This document shows, in pieces, positions 13,837 to 22,409 of a stretch of 27,056 nucleotides of DNA. The number at the start of each line of letters is the position of its first letter. Position 1 is the stretch's first letter. The notes beneath the pieces are model-generated. The model saw nothing but the letters and a program-made list of their open reading frames with translations. It was not told the origin of the DNA and made no database searches. The translations under genes and the position numbers were made by a program. Origin of the DNA: JAPXSY01 sp034003585 (GTDB taxonomy: Bacteria > Verrucomicrobiota > Kiritimatiellia > RFP12 > UBA1067); contig JAVEYH010000036.1 of the NCBI GenBank assembly GCA_034003585.1, forward strand, positions 1-27,056, in the 5' to 3' direction.

Positions 13837-16041
13837 TCACGATCCCGGGGTCTCCTGAAGGCGCAGCTCGTAAAACCGCACCCGGTTCTCTTGGGCGACC
13901 GGCACCCCCACCCGTTTGCGTTTCCAATCCACCGCCATGTCGGCCGGACCCGGAAGGCCGGCCAGTGTCCGCACGGTCCTCCGGTCCGGACTGACGCACA
14001 TGAGTCCCCCCCCCTCCCCGTCCGAAACGAGAAAACTGCCGTCCGCCAGCATCTCGATCCGGTTTGGCGCGCGGAACCGCGCCGCCAGTCCGAACGGCTT
14101 CGGCACCCATCCCTCACGGGGATCGATCACGTAGAGGTCCCGCTCCGTCGCGCTGACCGCATACAGGCACCCCTCCACGACCGTGAGTCCGCTGACCCCC
14201 CTGAGTGCCGCGACCGCATCCGCCCGGTCGCCTGCGATGCGGTAAACCTTCCCGGCCCTCGGATCACACGCGTAGACCTGCCGCCTGAACGCGGCGAGAC
14301 CGGTGATCGCCCCGGCCTGCGGGAGATCGACCGGCGGCAGGGCCTCGCCTGTGGCGAGCGCGTACCGCAAAACCCGGGAACCCGCCGCCGCATGCAGCAC
14401 GCCCTCATGGATACAAAGCGCTTTGACCGGCGGCAGCGCCCCCGCCCAGCGCGCCGGACCGACCTTCCCGTCCGGCGCCAGGCGGGAGAGAAACCCCTTG
14501 CCGTCCGAGGCGTTGAAGACATACGCCGCGCCGGATTGCGGCTCGACGCAGACCGCTTCGGGCGACGCAAACCCGTCCGCAACCGCTTCCAGGCGAAGCG
14601 CCCACGGCAGCAGGCGCGGCGGCAACCCGAGCGCTTTCTGGAGCGCCGGGACATCAACGTCGCTCACGCCGCACCCTCGGGCGACGCATTGTGCCGCGGC
14701 CAGCCCGGCGGCGTGCCCGAGTTGGATCATCGTGCGCTGCAGCCGGCAGCTCGACGCCGCGATATGGCTGAAGCTCGCGCCGCGGCAGGCGATCAGCAGG
14801 TTTTGCCATCCCCCTTTGGGGACGAGGCAACGGTACGGGATGCCGTACGGCACAGCGGCGTGCCGCAGTCCGCCGCCGCTGCCGTGCGTGTCCATCGGAT
14901 GGTCGGCATAGGCGATGAGATCCGCATGCGGCGACTGCGCGAAGGGCGTTTTGACATCCTGCTCCGTGAGCACAGCCTCGCCCACCACGCGGTAGCTTTC
15001 GCGGATGGCGAGCAGGGGCGAGAACGAATCGAACGTGTGGTCCGGCCGCTGGTGCTGGTACACATGCCAATGGGCCAGCGCCTGCCGCTTCGCCCCGGCC
15101 AGGGTGGCCTCGTACCCCCGCTCGATCAGCATCCAGCCCGGCATCAGGCCGCACGGGTTGATCACGCGGATCTCCGTGCCGGGCAGCCGGTCCGAACAGC
15201 AACTGACTTTGCCGACGCGCCCCCTCGGTTTCGTGCCTGCGGGAAGCGGTTGCGGCACCGGGTTGTCGCTTTTCCGGATGCGGTAGACCATCTCCAGCGC
15301 GTTCAGGGTGTTGAGCGGTTCGTCGGGTGCCGACGGCTCGTTGAACCGGCTTTTCGGCTCCGCGCCCAGCATCGTCTCGCAGCCCGCCGCCTGGCAGAGC
15401 GCCCCGTCTCCGGTGCAGTCGATAAAGACTTTGGCGCGGATCCGCGACACGGCCCCGCCCTCCCCGACCGTCCGCACGGACGCCACGCGCCCGGCCCGCG
15501 GATCCGCGGTGGCTTCCGTAAAACAGGTGCTGAGCAGGACGCGGCAACGTCCGGTCTCCGCCAGCATCTCCGTGACCACCCTGTTGAACGCCTCCGGGTT
15601 GTACGGCAAGGTCCGGCCGAAACGGCGGGTCAGGGTCAGCGCGTAATCCTTCAGATCCACCCCGTCCGCGCGCGCGGCCAGGCGTTCATGGATTTCCCGG
15701 GCCAGCGCGCAGCCCGGGCCGCTCGCCCAGACGCTGACCCCGCCCCGCGTGCCGGTGCCGCCCAACGCCGGCTCGCGCTCGACCAGGATCACGTCCGCTC
15801 CCGCGCGGGCGGCCGCCACCGCCGCGCCGATCCCGCCGCTGCCGCCGCCGATGACGCACACGCCACACGCCAGCGGCGCCTCTTGGGCATCCCGCGCCGC
15901 CGCCGGCACGGGACGGAGCCCCCGGATGCCGTCCAGCCCGCGCGTGACGCTTCCGTCCCCCCCGTCCGGGGCCGGCGCCCCCCACGCGGTCCCGCAAAGG
16001 ACGATGATTCCGGCAAGACGGATCCCTCTCCTTTTAAACAT
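13837..16041 (-). CDS. Secreted FAD-dependent oxidoreductase with C-terminal beta-propeller-like domain
   Basis: This 734-residue protein has a Sec signal (about residues 1-22). A FAD-dependent oxidoreductase domain of the FAD_oxidored type follows, with the dinucleotide motif VCVIGGGSGGIGAA at residues 61-74, then VILVERE, LGGTGTRGG and FIDCTGDGALCQAAG. That domain ends in HAAGLAAAQCVARG near residue 460. From about 475 to the end come repeated NHL/SMP-30-like strands (FASPEAVCVEP, VKALCIHEGVLHA, ITGLAAFRRQVYACD, PNRIEMLADGSFLVSDGEGG), probably a propeller. Family members are often found in polysaccharide-use clusters. AAGGAG lies upstream of the ATG at 16041. It starts 25 bp after the TIM-barrel hydrolase gene, in the same operon. 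The fusion is not common to my knowledge. Confidence 0.82.
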   Translation of the reverse strand: MFKRRGIRLAGIIVLCGTAWGAPAPDGGDGSVTRGLDGIRGLRPVPAAARDAQEAPLACGVCVIGGGSGGIGAAVAAARAGADVILVEREPALGGTGTRGGVSVWASGPGCALAREIHERLAARADGVDLKDYALTLTRRFGRTLPYNPEAFNRVVTEMLAETGRCRVLLSTCFTEATADPRAGRVASVRTVGEGGAVSRIRAKVFIDCTGDGALCQAAGCETMLGAEPKSRFNEPSAPDEPLNTLNALEMVYRIRKSDNPVPQPLPAGTKPRGRVGKVSCCSDRLPGTEIRVINPCGLMPGWMLIERGYEATLAGAKRQALAHWHVYQHQRPDHTFDSFSPLLAIRESYRVVGEAVLTEQDVKTPFAQSPHADLIAYADHPMDTHGSGGGLRHAAVPYGIPYRCLVPKGGWQNLLIACRGASFSHIAASSCRLQRTMIQLGHAAGLAAAQCVARGCGVSDVDVPALQKALGLPPRLLPWALRLEAVADGFASPEAVCVEPQSGAAYVFNASDGKGFLSRLAPDGKVGPARWAGALPPVKALCIHEGVLHAAAGSRVLRYALATGEALPPVDLPQAGAITGLAAFRRQVYACDPRAGKVYRIAGDRADAVAALRGVSGLTVVEGCLYAVSATERDLYVIDPREGWVPKPFGLAARFRAPNRIEMLADGSFLVSDGEGGGLMCVSPDRRTVRTLAGLPGPADMAVDWKRKRVGVPVAQENRVRFYELRLQETPGS

Positions 16042-16066
16042 GTTCTTCTCCTTTTCACGCATCAGG

Positions 16067-17689
16067 CTATTTCGGCGGGTCAGGGAACAAAGCGATTTCC
16101 ACCGACGTGACCTTCAACAGATTCGCATCCCCCGCACGAACCGAGATCACGTCCTCCCCCTTTCCGAGTACCGCCGAAACGGGTATCGAATAGGTGACGA
16201 GACGGGTGTACTCAGCCTTTTCCCGGGTCTTGTTGAGCGTGCCCTGAATCCCGTTCAGTGACAAACTGGGGGGAAACGCGCTTTTCGTGACAATCCCGAT
16301 GCTGGCTTCGGCCCGCCAGTCCGGAGCGGGCCTCGGGCCCAGCGGCAACGTGAATGTCAAGTGCGCCCCCCCTGCCGGCAGCGGAGGGTGATAGGATTCG
16401 TGCGGGGCCTTGACATCACGATACGTGACCGCATGACGGCGCGGACGTCTCAACAGCTCCTCCGGGGATCCGAATGCACGGAGCATGTCCCGGTAGGTGC
16501 CGGCAGGCCATCCGCGCTGAAAATAGTTGAACAGATACACAGCGTCCGCACCTTCGGATAATACGGCCACCGCGGCACCGGTGGCCTCCTCCCGTGTCAC
16601 CTGACGCCCGATGTCGTTGGGAGTCGCCCGGTACAGGACTTCCAGCCCCCCCGCCAGTGTCACGGTCTCGCCGAGCCGCTCCCGCCATTGACGCAACGGC
16701 ATGGCGAACTCGAGGGTCGCCCAACGCGGCGCGGCCACCACACGGTCTATCAGCTTCTCCCTCGCCCACAAGGGGGCGTCGAGACCCAACGCGTCAGCCG
16801 TTTCGGGGCAGGAGGGGACACGCACGCCCAGCCGCACGTCATGCCCTCTCCGCCGGCCCGTCCTTTCGGCAAGACTGCGCACGCCCCGGATCCAATCCGT
16901 CAGGATTTGTTGCCCTTCCCGCTCGCGTCCCACGCTGAACAGATAGGGCTCCCGCAGAAAGTCAAGTTCCAGTCCGTCGATGTCATACCGTTCAAGCGTT
17001 TCGCGGATCAGCGCCAGATAGTGTTCCCGGACCTCCGCGTGCGCGTAATCCAGCCCGTTCGCGAAATACCCCCGGTGCCCCCGGAGGAACAGTTCCGGCC
17101 TGCGGAAAATCGCGCCGTGAAACGGGTGTTTCAGATTCTTGCTGTTATGGACATCGTTCATGCGCAGGGAGATCCACGGACGGATCCCGCGCTGGCGGCA
17201 ACGCCGGATGACCCGCGCGGGGTAGTCCACCCCCTGGGCGTGAACCGCCCACATGTTGTGGATCATTTTCCGGAACCGTTCCCGCCGTTCCGCTGGGACT
17301 TCCAGAAAAAACGGCTGATTCTCCGGACCCGCGGGGTCGTAGCCGTCCCAAAACGACTCCCAGACGTCACTCCGGTAATTGGTCCGGCGGCCATTGGTGT
17401 TGACCATGAGCGTGTTGACTCCGGCTTCGGCCAACACATCGACATACCGGTCGATCGTCTCTCCGGCTTGTCCGGGCGGAAACGTCTGTCCAACAAAAAT
17501 ATCCGTGCAATCCTCGTTGTGCAGCAAGCCGCGTTCCTTCTCCCGCCCTGCGGCATCGGAGGACCTGAAGAATGAGTCCGGCAGGATCCGGCACGAAGCC
17601 AGAAACGACGCGGCGTATCCCCACGCCCCGGCTTGGATCAGGCTCCGCCGCGTCAGGCGGGGTCCAGAGTGATAGATGCCATTCTTCAT
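16067..17689 (-). CDS. Tat-lipoprotein, putative glycoside-hydrolase-like TIM-barrel protein
   Basis: This 540-residue exported protein has a Tat signal (LTRRSLIQAG at 12-21) followed by a clean lipobox LASC (Cys33), so it is probably a membrane-anchored Tat lipoprotein. The barrel has typical strands: NTLMVNTNGRR near 93-102, GIRPWISLRMND near 168-179, and YDIDGLELDFLREPYLF at 235-251, with Glu241 and Asp243 as likely active-site residues. It resembles the GHL10-like putative glycoside hydrolases. A C-terminal beta-sandwich (about residues 430-540) ends in a CBM-like pattern. The start at 17689 has AGGAG twelve bases upstream, somewhat far. It lies 18 bp after the frameshifted LamG-like gene and 25 bp before the FAD oxidoreductase. 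Confidence 0.72.
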   Translation of the reverse strand: MKNGIYHSGPRLTRRSLIQAGAWGYAASFLASCRILPDSFFRSSDAAGREKERGLLHNEDCTDIFVGQTFPPGQAGETIDRYVDVLAEAGVNTLMVNTNGRRTNYRSDVWESFWDGYDPAGPENQPFFLEVPAERRERFRKMIHNMWAVHAQGVDYPARVIRRCRQRGIRPWISLRMNDVHNSKNLKHPFHGAIFRRPELFLRGHRGYFANGLDYAHAEVREHYLALIRETLERYDIDGLELDFLREPYLFSVGREREGQQILTDWIRGVRSLAERTGRRRGHDVRLGVRVPSCPETADALGLDAPLWAREKLIDRVVAAPRWATLEFAMPLRQWRERLGETVTLAGGLEVLYRATPNDIGRQVTREEATGAAVAVLSEGADAVYLFNYFQRGWPAGTYRDMLRAFGSPEELLRRPRRHAVTYRDVKAPHESYHPPLPAGGAHLTFTLPLGPRPAPDWRAEASIGIVTKSAFPPSLSLNGIQGTLNKTREKAEYTRLVTYSIPVSAVLGKGEDVISVRAGDANLLKVTSVEIALFPDPPK

Positions 17690-17707
17690 CTGCTGTGTTT
17701 ACTCCTG

Positions 17708-19056
17708 TTACCGCACTTTGATGACCGTGCCGCGCGGCACATACCAGTCAGGCGCGCCGCCGTAGCGGTAGACCGCCACGTTGTCGATGTCGGACGGACT
17801 TCCTTGATAGTAGGCCGAGAAAGCGACTTCGCCATCTTTCAGGATGGAATGGTTCCGCCTCCTGTCCCATCCATCGCGCGGTTGTAATAAGCGCGCACAA
17901 CGTTTGTTTCCGAACCGCTGTTGACATTGAGCATCCAATGTTTGGGGATCCCGTTCCCGCCGAGAAAGAAGGCACCCACATTCCAAAACGCTCCGGCTGT
18001 GGCCGTTCGGATGTCGTAGTCGATTGTACAGTCGCCGAAGATATCGTTGCCGCCTCCGATCGCGCCGTCGCTGTCGGCAACAAAGACGTGGTGGGTTCCG
18101 GAAGGGTAGATGCGGGGCCGCAGGAAGCCGCCCTCGCCGTAGTTGCCATCGTCGATGGCGATCCAGTCGTTGGTGGCCACCGCGTTGATCAGGATAAAGT
18201 GGTTCGTGACATCGTCCAGCGAGCCGAACGGGAACGGACCGAACAGCGCTTTGGGCGTGGCCTTCGTCACATCCCGGAACGCCTGTTCGGCATCGCCGTT
18301 GCCGTCGCTGATGCGCAACGCGTCCAGAAAAGTTTCTCCGGCATAGATGTCGAGTCCGACTTCGGTGATGCAGCCATTGTCGAAGACCGCGTCAAAACTC
18401 ACCTGCTCGGCACCCAGTGTGCCGGCCGATGTGCAATCGGCGGGGTCCAGCCAGAGCCGGACGGTCGAGCTTCCCGTGTCCTTGAGGCCCACGCACCCCA
18501 GAATCAGATGCGTGACATTCGCGGCCAGCGTCACCCCGGTGGATGTCAGCACGCCATTCACAAGCTTTCGAAGATCCGTACCGACGCAGAGGAACCCCGC
18601 GTCCGAATCGTTTCGACTCGTCGTCCGCGAGTTGAAATTCCAGCCGACCCGTCCAGGTGAGGTGAATCGCACCAAAGTCGAAAACCAGACTGCACGACCC
18701 GCACTGGTGCCGTAAAAAGGTGCCGCGAACTCACGGTTGCACAATAACGAAGCTTTTAACGAGCCGCAGTTGAGAGCCCCGGGCGTTAATCCTGCCACCT
18801 CGTAACCGGTTGCGGGATAGACCAGATCGACACCGTTGCTGAGAGTCCCGTTATCTACATTCAAGGTCCACGCGCCGGAAAACCCCGACCCTCCCGCATT
18901 CTTGCCCAGCGGGCCCTCCGGATAGAACTCGAAGTCCTCGACCACCATCAGCGCCCCGGCCGTTCGCGCCAGCGCGGCCCAGCCCAAGAAGATCAGTATC
19001 CCTTTACCGAACCCCTTACGGAAACAACGCCGCCAGCCCAAACCCGATCCGCTCAT
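17708..19056 (-). pseudogene. Secreted LamG-like protein interrupted by a -1 frameshift near its 3' end
   Basis: The main frame from the ATG at 19056 (AAGGAG six bases upstream) gives 405 residues. It has a signal peptide, then beta-rich sequence such as VVEDFEFYPEGPLG, GGSGFSGAWTLN and FLDALRISDGNGD, and ends early at a TGA at 17839. The next frame continues to 17708 with SDIDNVAVYRYGGAPDWYVPRGTVIKVR-type sequence. That is the same ending style as the tandem-domain protein (RVYRGTP...PRGTLIGVR). Thus one base seems missing between about 17842 and 17900; the GGG at 17866-17868 is a candidate. It could be an assembly error, a real mutation or programmed slippage. The protein heads the operon with the TIM-barrel hydrolase and FAD oxidoreductase. 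Confidence 0.7.
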
Positions 19057-19167
19057 GATTCTCTCCTTTCTTCTGTCCCTTTTTCAGCCACCACCCCTAC
19101 GCGAAAAAATAGTAGATAACCATCTCAAAAGCAATACGAAAATTATTTTAAATAAAAAACAAGGCGA

Positions 19168-19196
19168 TTGCCATTCCCGGAGAGGCTTGGTAAGAT
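19168..19196 (+). promoter_or_regulatory. Predicted promoter of the SMP-30-like gene
   Basis: A -35 TTGCCA (19168-19173) and a -10 TAAGAT (19191-19196) are 17 bp apart, giving a leader of about 64 bases. The divergent gap 19057-19266 is AT-rich for this genome and also holds the promoter side of the LamG-like operon. Confidence 0.5.
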
Positions 19197-19266
19197 TTCG
19201 GCATGTTTAATCCGAATGACAGGCGGACGTCCGCCGCAGTCATCGGCACAATGAAAGGGGTATGCG

Positions 19267-20394
19267 ATGAGAAGCAAAGCGACAACGGTTCTGCTGGCGG
19301 GCTGGGTCGTAACGGCCGCATGCGGCGCCATGTCGGATGAGGCCTGCGGCCCGTGCGAGGCAAACCGGCCGAAGCTGTTCAAACGTTTCGGCGACCACGT
19401 CAACACGCCGGACGGGATGGCCCAGGACCGGCACGGGAACCTCTTTCTGGCGGCACCCAATTTCGTGGACAAGTCCTATCCCGGCGCGATCCTGAAGATG
19501 GACAAGCGCTCCGGCAAATGGTCGGTTTTCGTGACGGGCCTCATCCATCCCGAGACCGGACGCGGCGCGCCCATGGGCATGGAGTTCGCCGAGGACGGCA
19601 ACCTCTACTATTGCGACAACCAGTATTTCAACGACAAGAACTACAAGTCGCGCGTGATGCGCGTGGTGATCGACAAGGCGGGCGAGCCGCTCAAAATCGA
19701 GCCGGTGGTCGAGAACATCAAACTCGCCAACGCGCTACGGGTGCGCGGAAACGCGATCTTCTTCACGGACACCTTCTTCGACGTGCCCGGCAAAAACCAG
19801 GGCGGCGTGTACCGCGTGCCGATCAGCGCCTTCCGGGACCGCCCGGCCCGGCTGCTGCCCAAGGAGCAGGCCGCGAACGACCCGTATTGCCTCGGGATCA
19901 CCGAGACCGTGCCGCTGGAGCACCGCAAGGACACCGCCGGCGCGGACGGCCTGTGCATCGACAAGGACGGCAACCTCTACACCGGCAACTTCGGCGACGG
20001 CCACTTCTATGTCCTCCGGCTGAGGAAGGACGGCTCCTACGAGAAGCCGGCCACGTTGTTCAACGACCCGAAGGTGTTCCCCTGCTGCGACGGCATCTGC
20101 TATGACGCGAAGCGGAACCGGATCATCCTGACCGACTCCGAGCGCAACGCGGTGCTCTATTGGGACATCGCGGCCGCCACGCTCGGCACACTCTGGATGA
20201 ATGACGACACCGACGGCGCGGACGGCCTGCTGGATCAGCCGTGCGAGCCGATGGTGTGGGGCGACAAATTGCTGGTCGTGAACTTCGACATGTCCTTCCC
20301 GGGCCTCAAGAACTCCCGGAATGATGAGGTCCACACCCTCAGCGTGATCGATCTGAAAGAGGGCGGCTGCCCATTCTTGAACCTGTTCCGGTGA
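19267..20394 (+). CDS. Exported SMP-30/gluconolactonase-like beta-propeller protein
   Basis: This 375-residue protein has an N-terminal signal (MRSKATTVLLAGWVVTAACG; either Sec type I or a weak lipobox). Propeller blades follow: GMAQDRHGNLFLAAP, GMEFAEDGNLYYCDN, ADGLCIDKDGNLYTGNFGDG, GICYDAKRNRIILTDSERN. These are typical of SMP-30/LRE family lactonases, which open sugar lactones using one metal ion. The export signal suggests action outside the cytoplasm. The ATG at 19267 has AAGGGG seven bases upstream. It precedes the SDR/deoC/ADH operon on the same strand, but 356 bp of repeat-rich sequence separates them, so separate transcription is likely. A non-enzymatic role is possible. Confidence 0.78.
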   Translation: MRSKATTVLLAGWVVTAACGAMSDEACGPCEANRPKLFKRFGDHVNTPDGMAQDRHGNLFLAAPNFVDKSYPGAILKMDKRSGKWSVFVTGLIHPETGRGAPMGMEFAEDGNLYYCDNQYFNDKNYKSRVMRVVIDKAGEPLKIEPVVENIKLANALRVRGNAIFFTDTFFDVPGKNQGGVYRVPISAFRDRPARLLPKEQAANDPYCLGITETVPLEHRKDTAGADGLCIDKDGNLYTGNFGDGHFYVLRLRKDGSYEKPATLFNDPKVFPCCDGICYDAKRNRIILTDSERNAVLYWDIAAATLGTLWMNDDTDGADGLLDQPCEPMVWGDKLLVVNFDMSFPGLKNSRNDEVHTLSVIDLKEGGCPFLNLFR

Positions 20395-20410
20395 CAAGCA
20401 AGGGGCAAGC

Positions 20411-20433
20411 CTGCCGCCCGCCGGGGCGGACAG
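20411..20433 (+). terminator. GC-rich hairpin after the SMP-30-like gene
   Basis: CCGCCC and GGGCGG pair around GCCG, with CTG/CAG extending the stem past one bulge, 16 bp after the stop. No T-run follows, so termination is uncertain. Confidence 0.35.
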
Positions 20434-20443
20434 AAACGAATAG

Positions 20444-20465
20444 ATAACTTGAACGCTCAAGTTAT
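20444..20465. promoter_or_regulatory. Perfect 9-bp inverted repeat upstream of the SDR/deoC operon
   Basis: ATAACTTGA and TCAAGTTAT flank the four bases ACGC. The sequence is AT-rich against a GC-rich background and lies 285 bp before the first SDR gene, a fair place for an operator. A 13/14 match to half of it occurs before the lsrF-like gene. Confidence 0.5.
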
Positions 20466-20501
20466 AGACAAGGAATCGGTTGCTGGTGAAAAGGGGGCAG
20501 G

Positions 20502-20644
20502 CGAATCGGGAGTGCGGGCGTCCCCGCCCGCAACCGCGTTTCGCGCAAGAGGCTGAGCGACCAGTCATGGACAGGCAGGCCGCGCGCCGGAATCGCGCGC
20601 GGCCTTTCGCATTGCGGGCGAGGACGCCCGCGCTCCCGACTGCG
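20502..20644. repeat. Palindromic intergenic element with 37-bp inverted arms
   Basis: Arms at 20502-20538 and 20608-20644 are near-perfect inverted copies; each contains CGGGAG, GCGGGCGTCC and GCCCGCAA. The interior holds a further stem, GGCCGCGCG paired with CGCGCGGCC (about 20578-20604). The shape suggests a miniature palindromic element. It fills most of the 356-bp gene-free stretch 20395-20750. Confidence 0.7.
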
Positions 20645-20750
20645 CTTCGCCCGAAACACGCACGCCACTCGCATGCCCCCTGCCACCAACCGGACACAAT
20701 CGGGGAATAGGGGACGGGCTCTCAGCGGGCCTTCTGACAAAGGCGGAAAC

Positions 20751-21545
20751 ATGCGGGATTTTTTAAATTTCAAGGGCAAGACGGCACTGGTGACCGGCGC
20801 GGCCGGCGCGATCGGCCGCGGCGTCGCGCAGGGGCTGGCGCAGTGCGGGGCGCGCGTGTTCCTCACGGACCTCCGGCAGGAGGCGGTGGACGCCGCGGCC
20901 GCGGAGCTGGCGCGGGCGGGGTACGACGCGGCCGGCCTGGCGGCGGACGTCACGGATGAGGCGCAGGTAAAGGCGGTGACGGACGCCGCGGCCGCACGGT
21001 TCGGCAGCCGGATCGACATCCTCGTGAATGTCGCGGGCGTCGCGGGCCAGAACCCCATCGAGGCGATCACCGGAAAAGAGTGGGACTTCGTCTTCGCGGT
21101 GAACTGCAAGGGAACCTTTTTCTTCATCAAACATACGGTCCCGTTCATGAAGGCGCGGAAACACGGCAAGATCGTCAACTTCGCCTCCAAGTCCGGCAAG
21201 ACGGGGTCGGCGTTGTGCAGCCACTACTCCGCGGCCAAGGGCGCGGTCATCACGCTCACCCAGTCGCTGGCCTACGAGTTCGCCAAGGACGGGATCAACG
21301 TGAACTGCGTCTGCCCCGGCATCACGGATCAGACCGGAGTGTGGAACTTCATGTCGTCGAACTACATCGAGAATCTGAAGCAGGAGCGCGGGCAGGTGGT
21401 CCGGCAGTTCACCTCCAAGGTGCCGCTCGGACGCCTCGCCAGCATCGAGGATGTGGTCGACGTGACGGTTTTCCTCTGCTCGCCGGGCTCCGATTACATG
21501 ACCGGACAGGCAGTCAACATCACCGGCGGACGGGAGATGCATTGA
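20751..21545 (+). CDS. SDR family oxidoreductase
   Basis: This 264-residue cytoplasmic short-chain dehydrogenase has the classic signs: TGAAGAIG cofactor motif at residues 15-22, Asp40 after the second strand (NAD preference likely), NVAG at 93-96, Ser146, Tyr159 and Lys163 in YSAAK. It ends with GSDYMTGQAVNITGG, as usual in FabG-like sugar alcohol or sugar dehydrogenases. The ATG at 20751 has AAGGCGG upstream; the open frame upstream to 20673 lacks a site. It is the first gene of a four-gene set with deoC, a zinc dehydrogenase and a second SDR, so the substrate is probably a sugar, sugar acid or polyol. Confidence 0.9.
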   Translation: MRDFLNFKGKTALVTGAAGAIGRGVAQGLAQCGARVFLTDLRQEAVDAAAAELARAGYDAAGLAADVTDEAQVKAVTDAAAARFGSRIDILVNVAGVAGQNPIEAITGKEWDFVFAVNCKGTFFFIKHTVPFMKARKHGKIVNFASKSGKTGSALCSHYSAAKGAVITLTQSLAYEFAKDGINVNCVCPGITDQTGVWNFMSSNYIENLKQERGQVVRQFTSKVPLGRLASIEDVVDVTVFLCSPGSDYMTGQAVNITGGREMH

Positions 21546-21548
21546 GAG

Positions 21549-21577
21549 AGGCTGTAAGCCTTTGGCTGTAGGCTGTT
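21549..21577. repeat. Degenerate GGCTGTA array between SDR and deoC
   Basis: The word GGCTGTA or GGCTGT occurs three times in 29 bp directly after the SDR stop, with a small AGGCT-GTA-AGCCT stem. It is one of several short-word arrays in gaps of this window. Confidence 0.55.
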
Positions 21578-21625
21578 TCGTCAGAAACGTCCGACTTGTC
21601 TGACGATAAGGACAGGGAGCATGCG

Positions 21626-22318
21626 ATGAGAGACCGAGCGATCACGAAGGAGTTTATGGCGAAGATGATGGACCATGCGGTGTTGAAACCCGCCATGACG
21701 GAGGACGACATCCGCCGGGCCGCCGCGATGTGCAGGGCCCGGGGCGTCGGCGACCTCTGCGTGCGCCCCACGGACGCGGCGCTGGCGTCATCCCTGCTTC
21801 AAGGCTCGGGCACAACCGTCGCGGTGGTGGTCGGGTTCCCGCACGGGGCGAGCCGTTCCGAGGTGAAGGCGCTCGAAGCCCGGCTGGCCATCGGGGACGG
21901 CGCGGACGAGCTGGACATGGTGATGAACATCGGCAAGTTCCTCTCGGGCGATTACGAGTACGTGAAGCGCGACATCGAGGCGGTCGTGGCCGTGGCCAAG
22001 CCCAAGGGGGTCCTGGTGAAGGTCATCCAGGAGTCGTGCCTGCTGACGCTCGAACAGGTCGCGAAAGCCTGCGAGCTCTCCATCGCCGCCGGCGCCGATT
22101 TCGTGAAGACCTCGACCGGGTTCAACGGCGACGGCGCGACGGCCGAGCAGGTCGAAGTCATGCTGAAGACCTGCGCGGGCCGCGCCCAAGTCAAACCCTC
22201 GGGAGGGATCCGTGACTGGGAACGCGCCGTGATGTTCGTCCGCATGGGAGCGGACCGCCTGGGCGTCGGCTCGGCCGACAAGATTCTCGACGGCGCCCCG
22301 GCGACGGACGGGTATTAG
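21626..22318 (+). CDS. deoC: Deoxyribose-phosphate aldolase (DeoC)
   Basis: This 230-residue cytoplasmic class I aldolase carries all catalytic residues of the family: Asp97 in ELDMVMN, Schiff-base Lys161 in DFVKTSTGF and Lys190 in VKPSGGIRD. LVKVIQESCLL is the usual adjoining block. The family splits 2-deoxyribose-5-phosphate to glyceraldehyde-3-phosphate and acetaldehyde. In this setting, between two SDRs and a zinc dehydrogenase, a related deoxy- or keto-sugar phosphate is possible. The ATG at 21626 has GGGAG upstream; a TTG at 21596 would extend it without a better site. Its last codons run into a short repeat array. Confidence 0.92.
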   Translation: MRDRAITKEFMAKMMDHAVLKPAMTEDDIRRAAAMCRARGVGDLCVRPTDAALASSLLQGSGTTVAVVVGFPHGASRSEVKALEARLAIGDGADELDMVMNIGKFLSGDYEYVKRDIEAVVAVAKPKGVLVKVIQESCLLTLEQVAKACELSIAAGADFVKTSTGFNGDGATAEQVEVMLKTCAGRAQVKPSGGIRDWERAVMFVRMGADRLGVGSADKILDGAPATDGY

Positions 22319-22355
22319 TGCAATGGTGCGTTAGTGCGTTAGTTCATTCGTGCAG
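22315..22355. repeat. Degenerate GTGCGTTA array between deoC and the zinc dehydrogenase
   Basis: From the deoC stop codon on, TTAGTGC, GGTGCG, TTAGTGCG and TTAGTTC follow each other, then TTCGTGCAG. The 11-mer GTGCGTTAGTG also occurs (minus strand) in the array at 1691-1712. Confidence 0.6.
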
Positions 22356-22409
22356 TAGCTTGTCGGCGCATTGGTTGGCTGGCGGTGAATCTGTTTTCGG
22401 AATGGGGAT

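Noticed and set aside
13642..16110. 822-codon open frame on the plus strand
   Set aside because: It runs antisense to the well-supported FAD oxidoreductase and DeoR genes and has no recognisable domain; long antisense frames are common in such GC-rich DNA.
8703..17915. TTCCGAACCG as a shared regulatory core
   Set aside because: The ten bases occur in two palindromes (8703-8721 and 12966-12983) but also inside coding sequence near 17908, so specificity is doubtful. Kept only as a low-confidence note.
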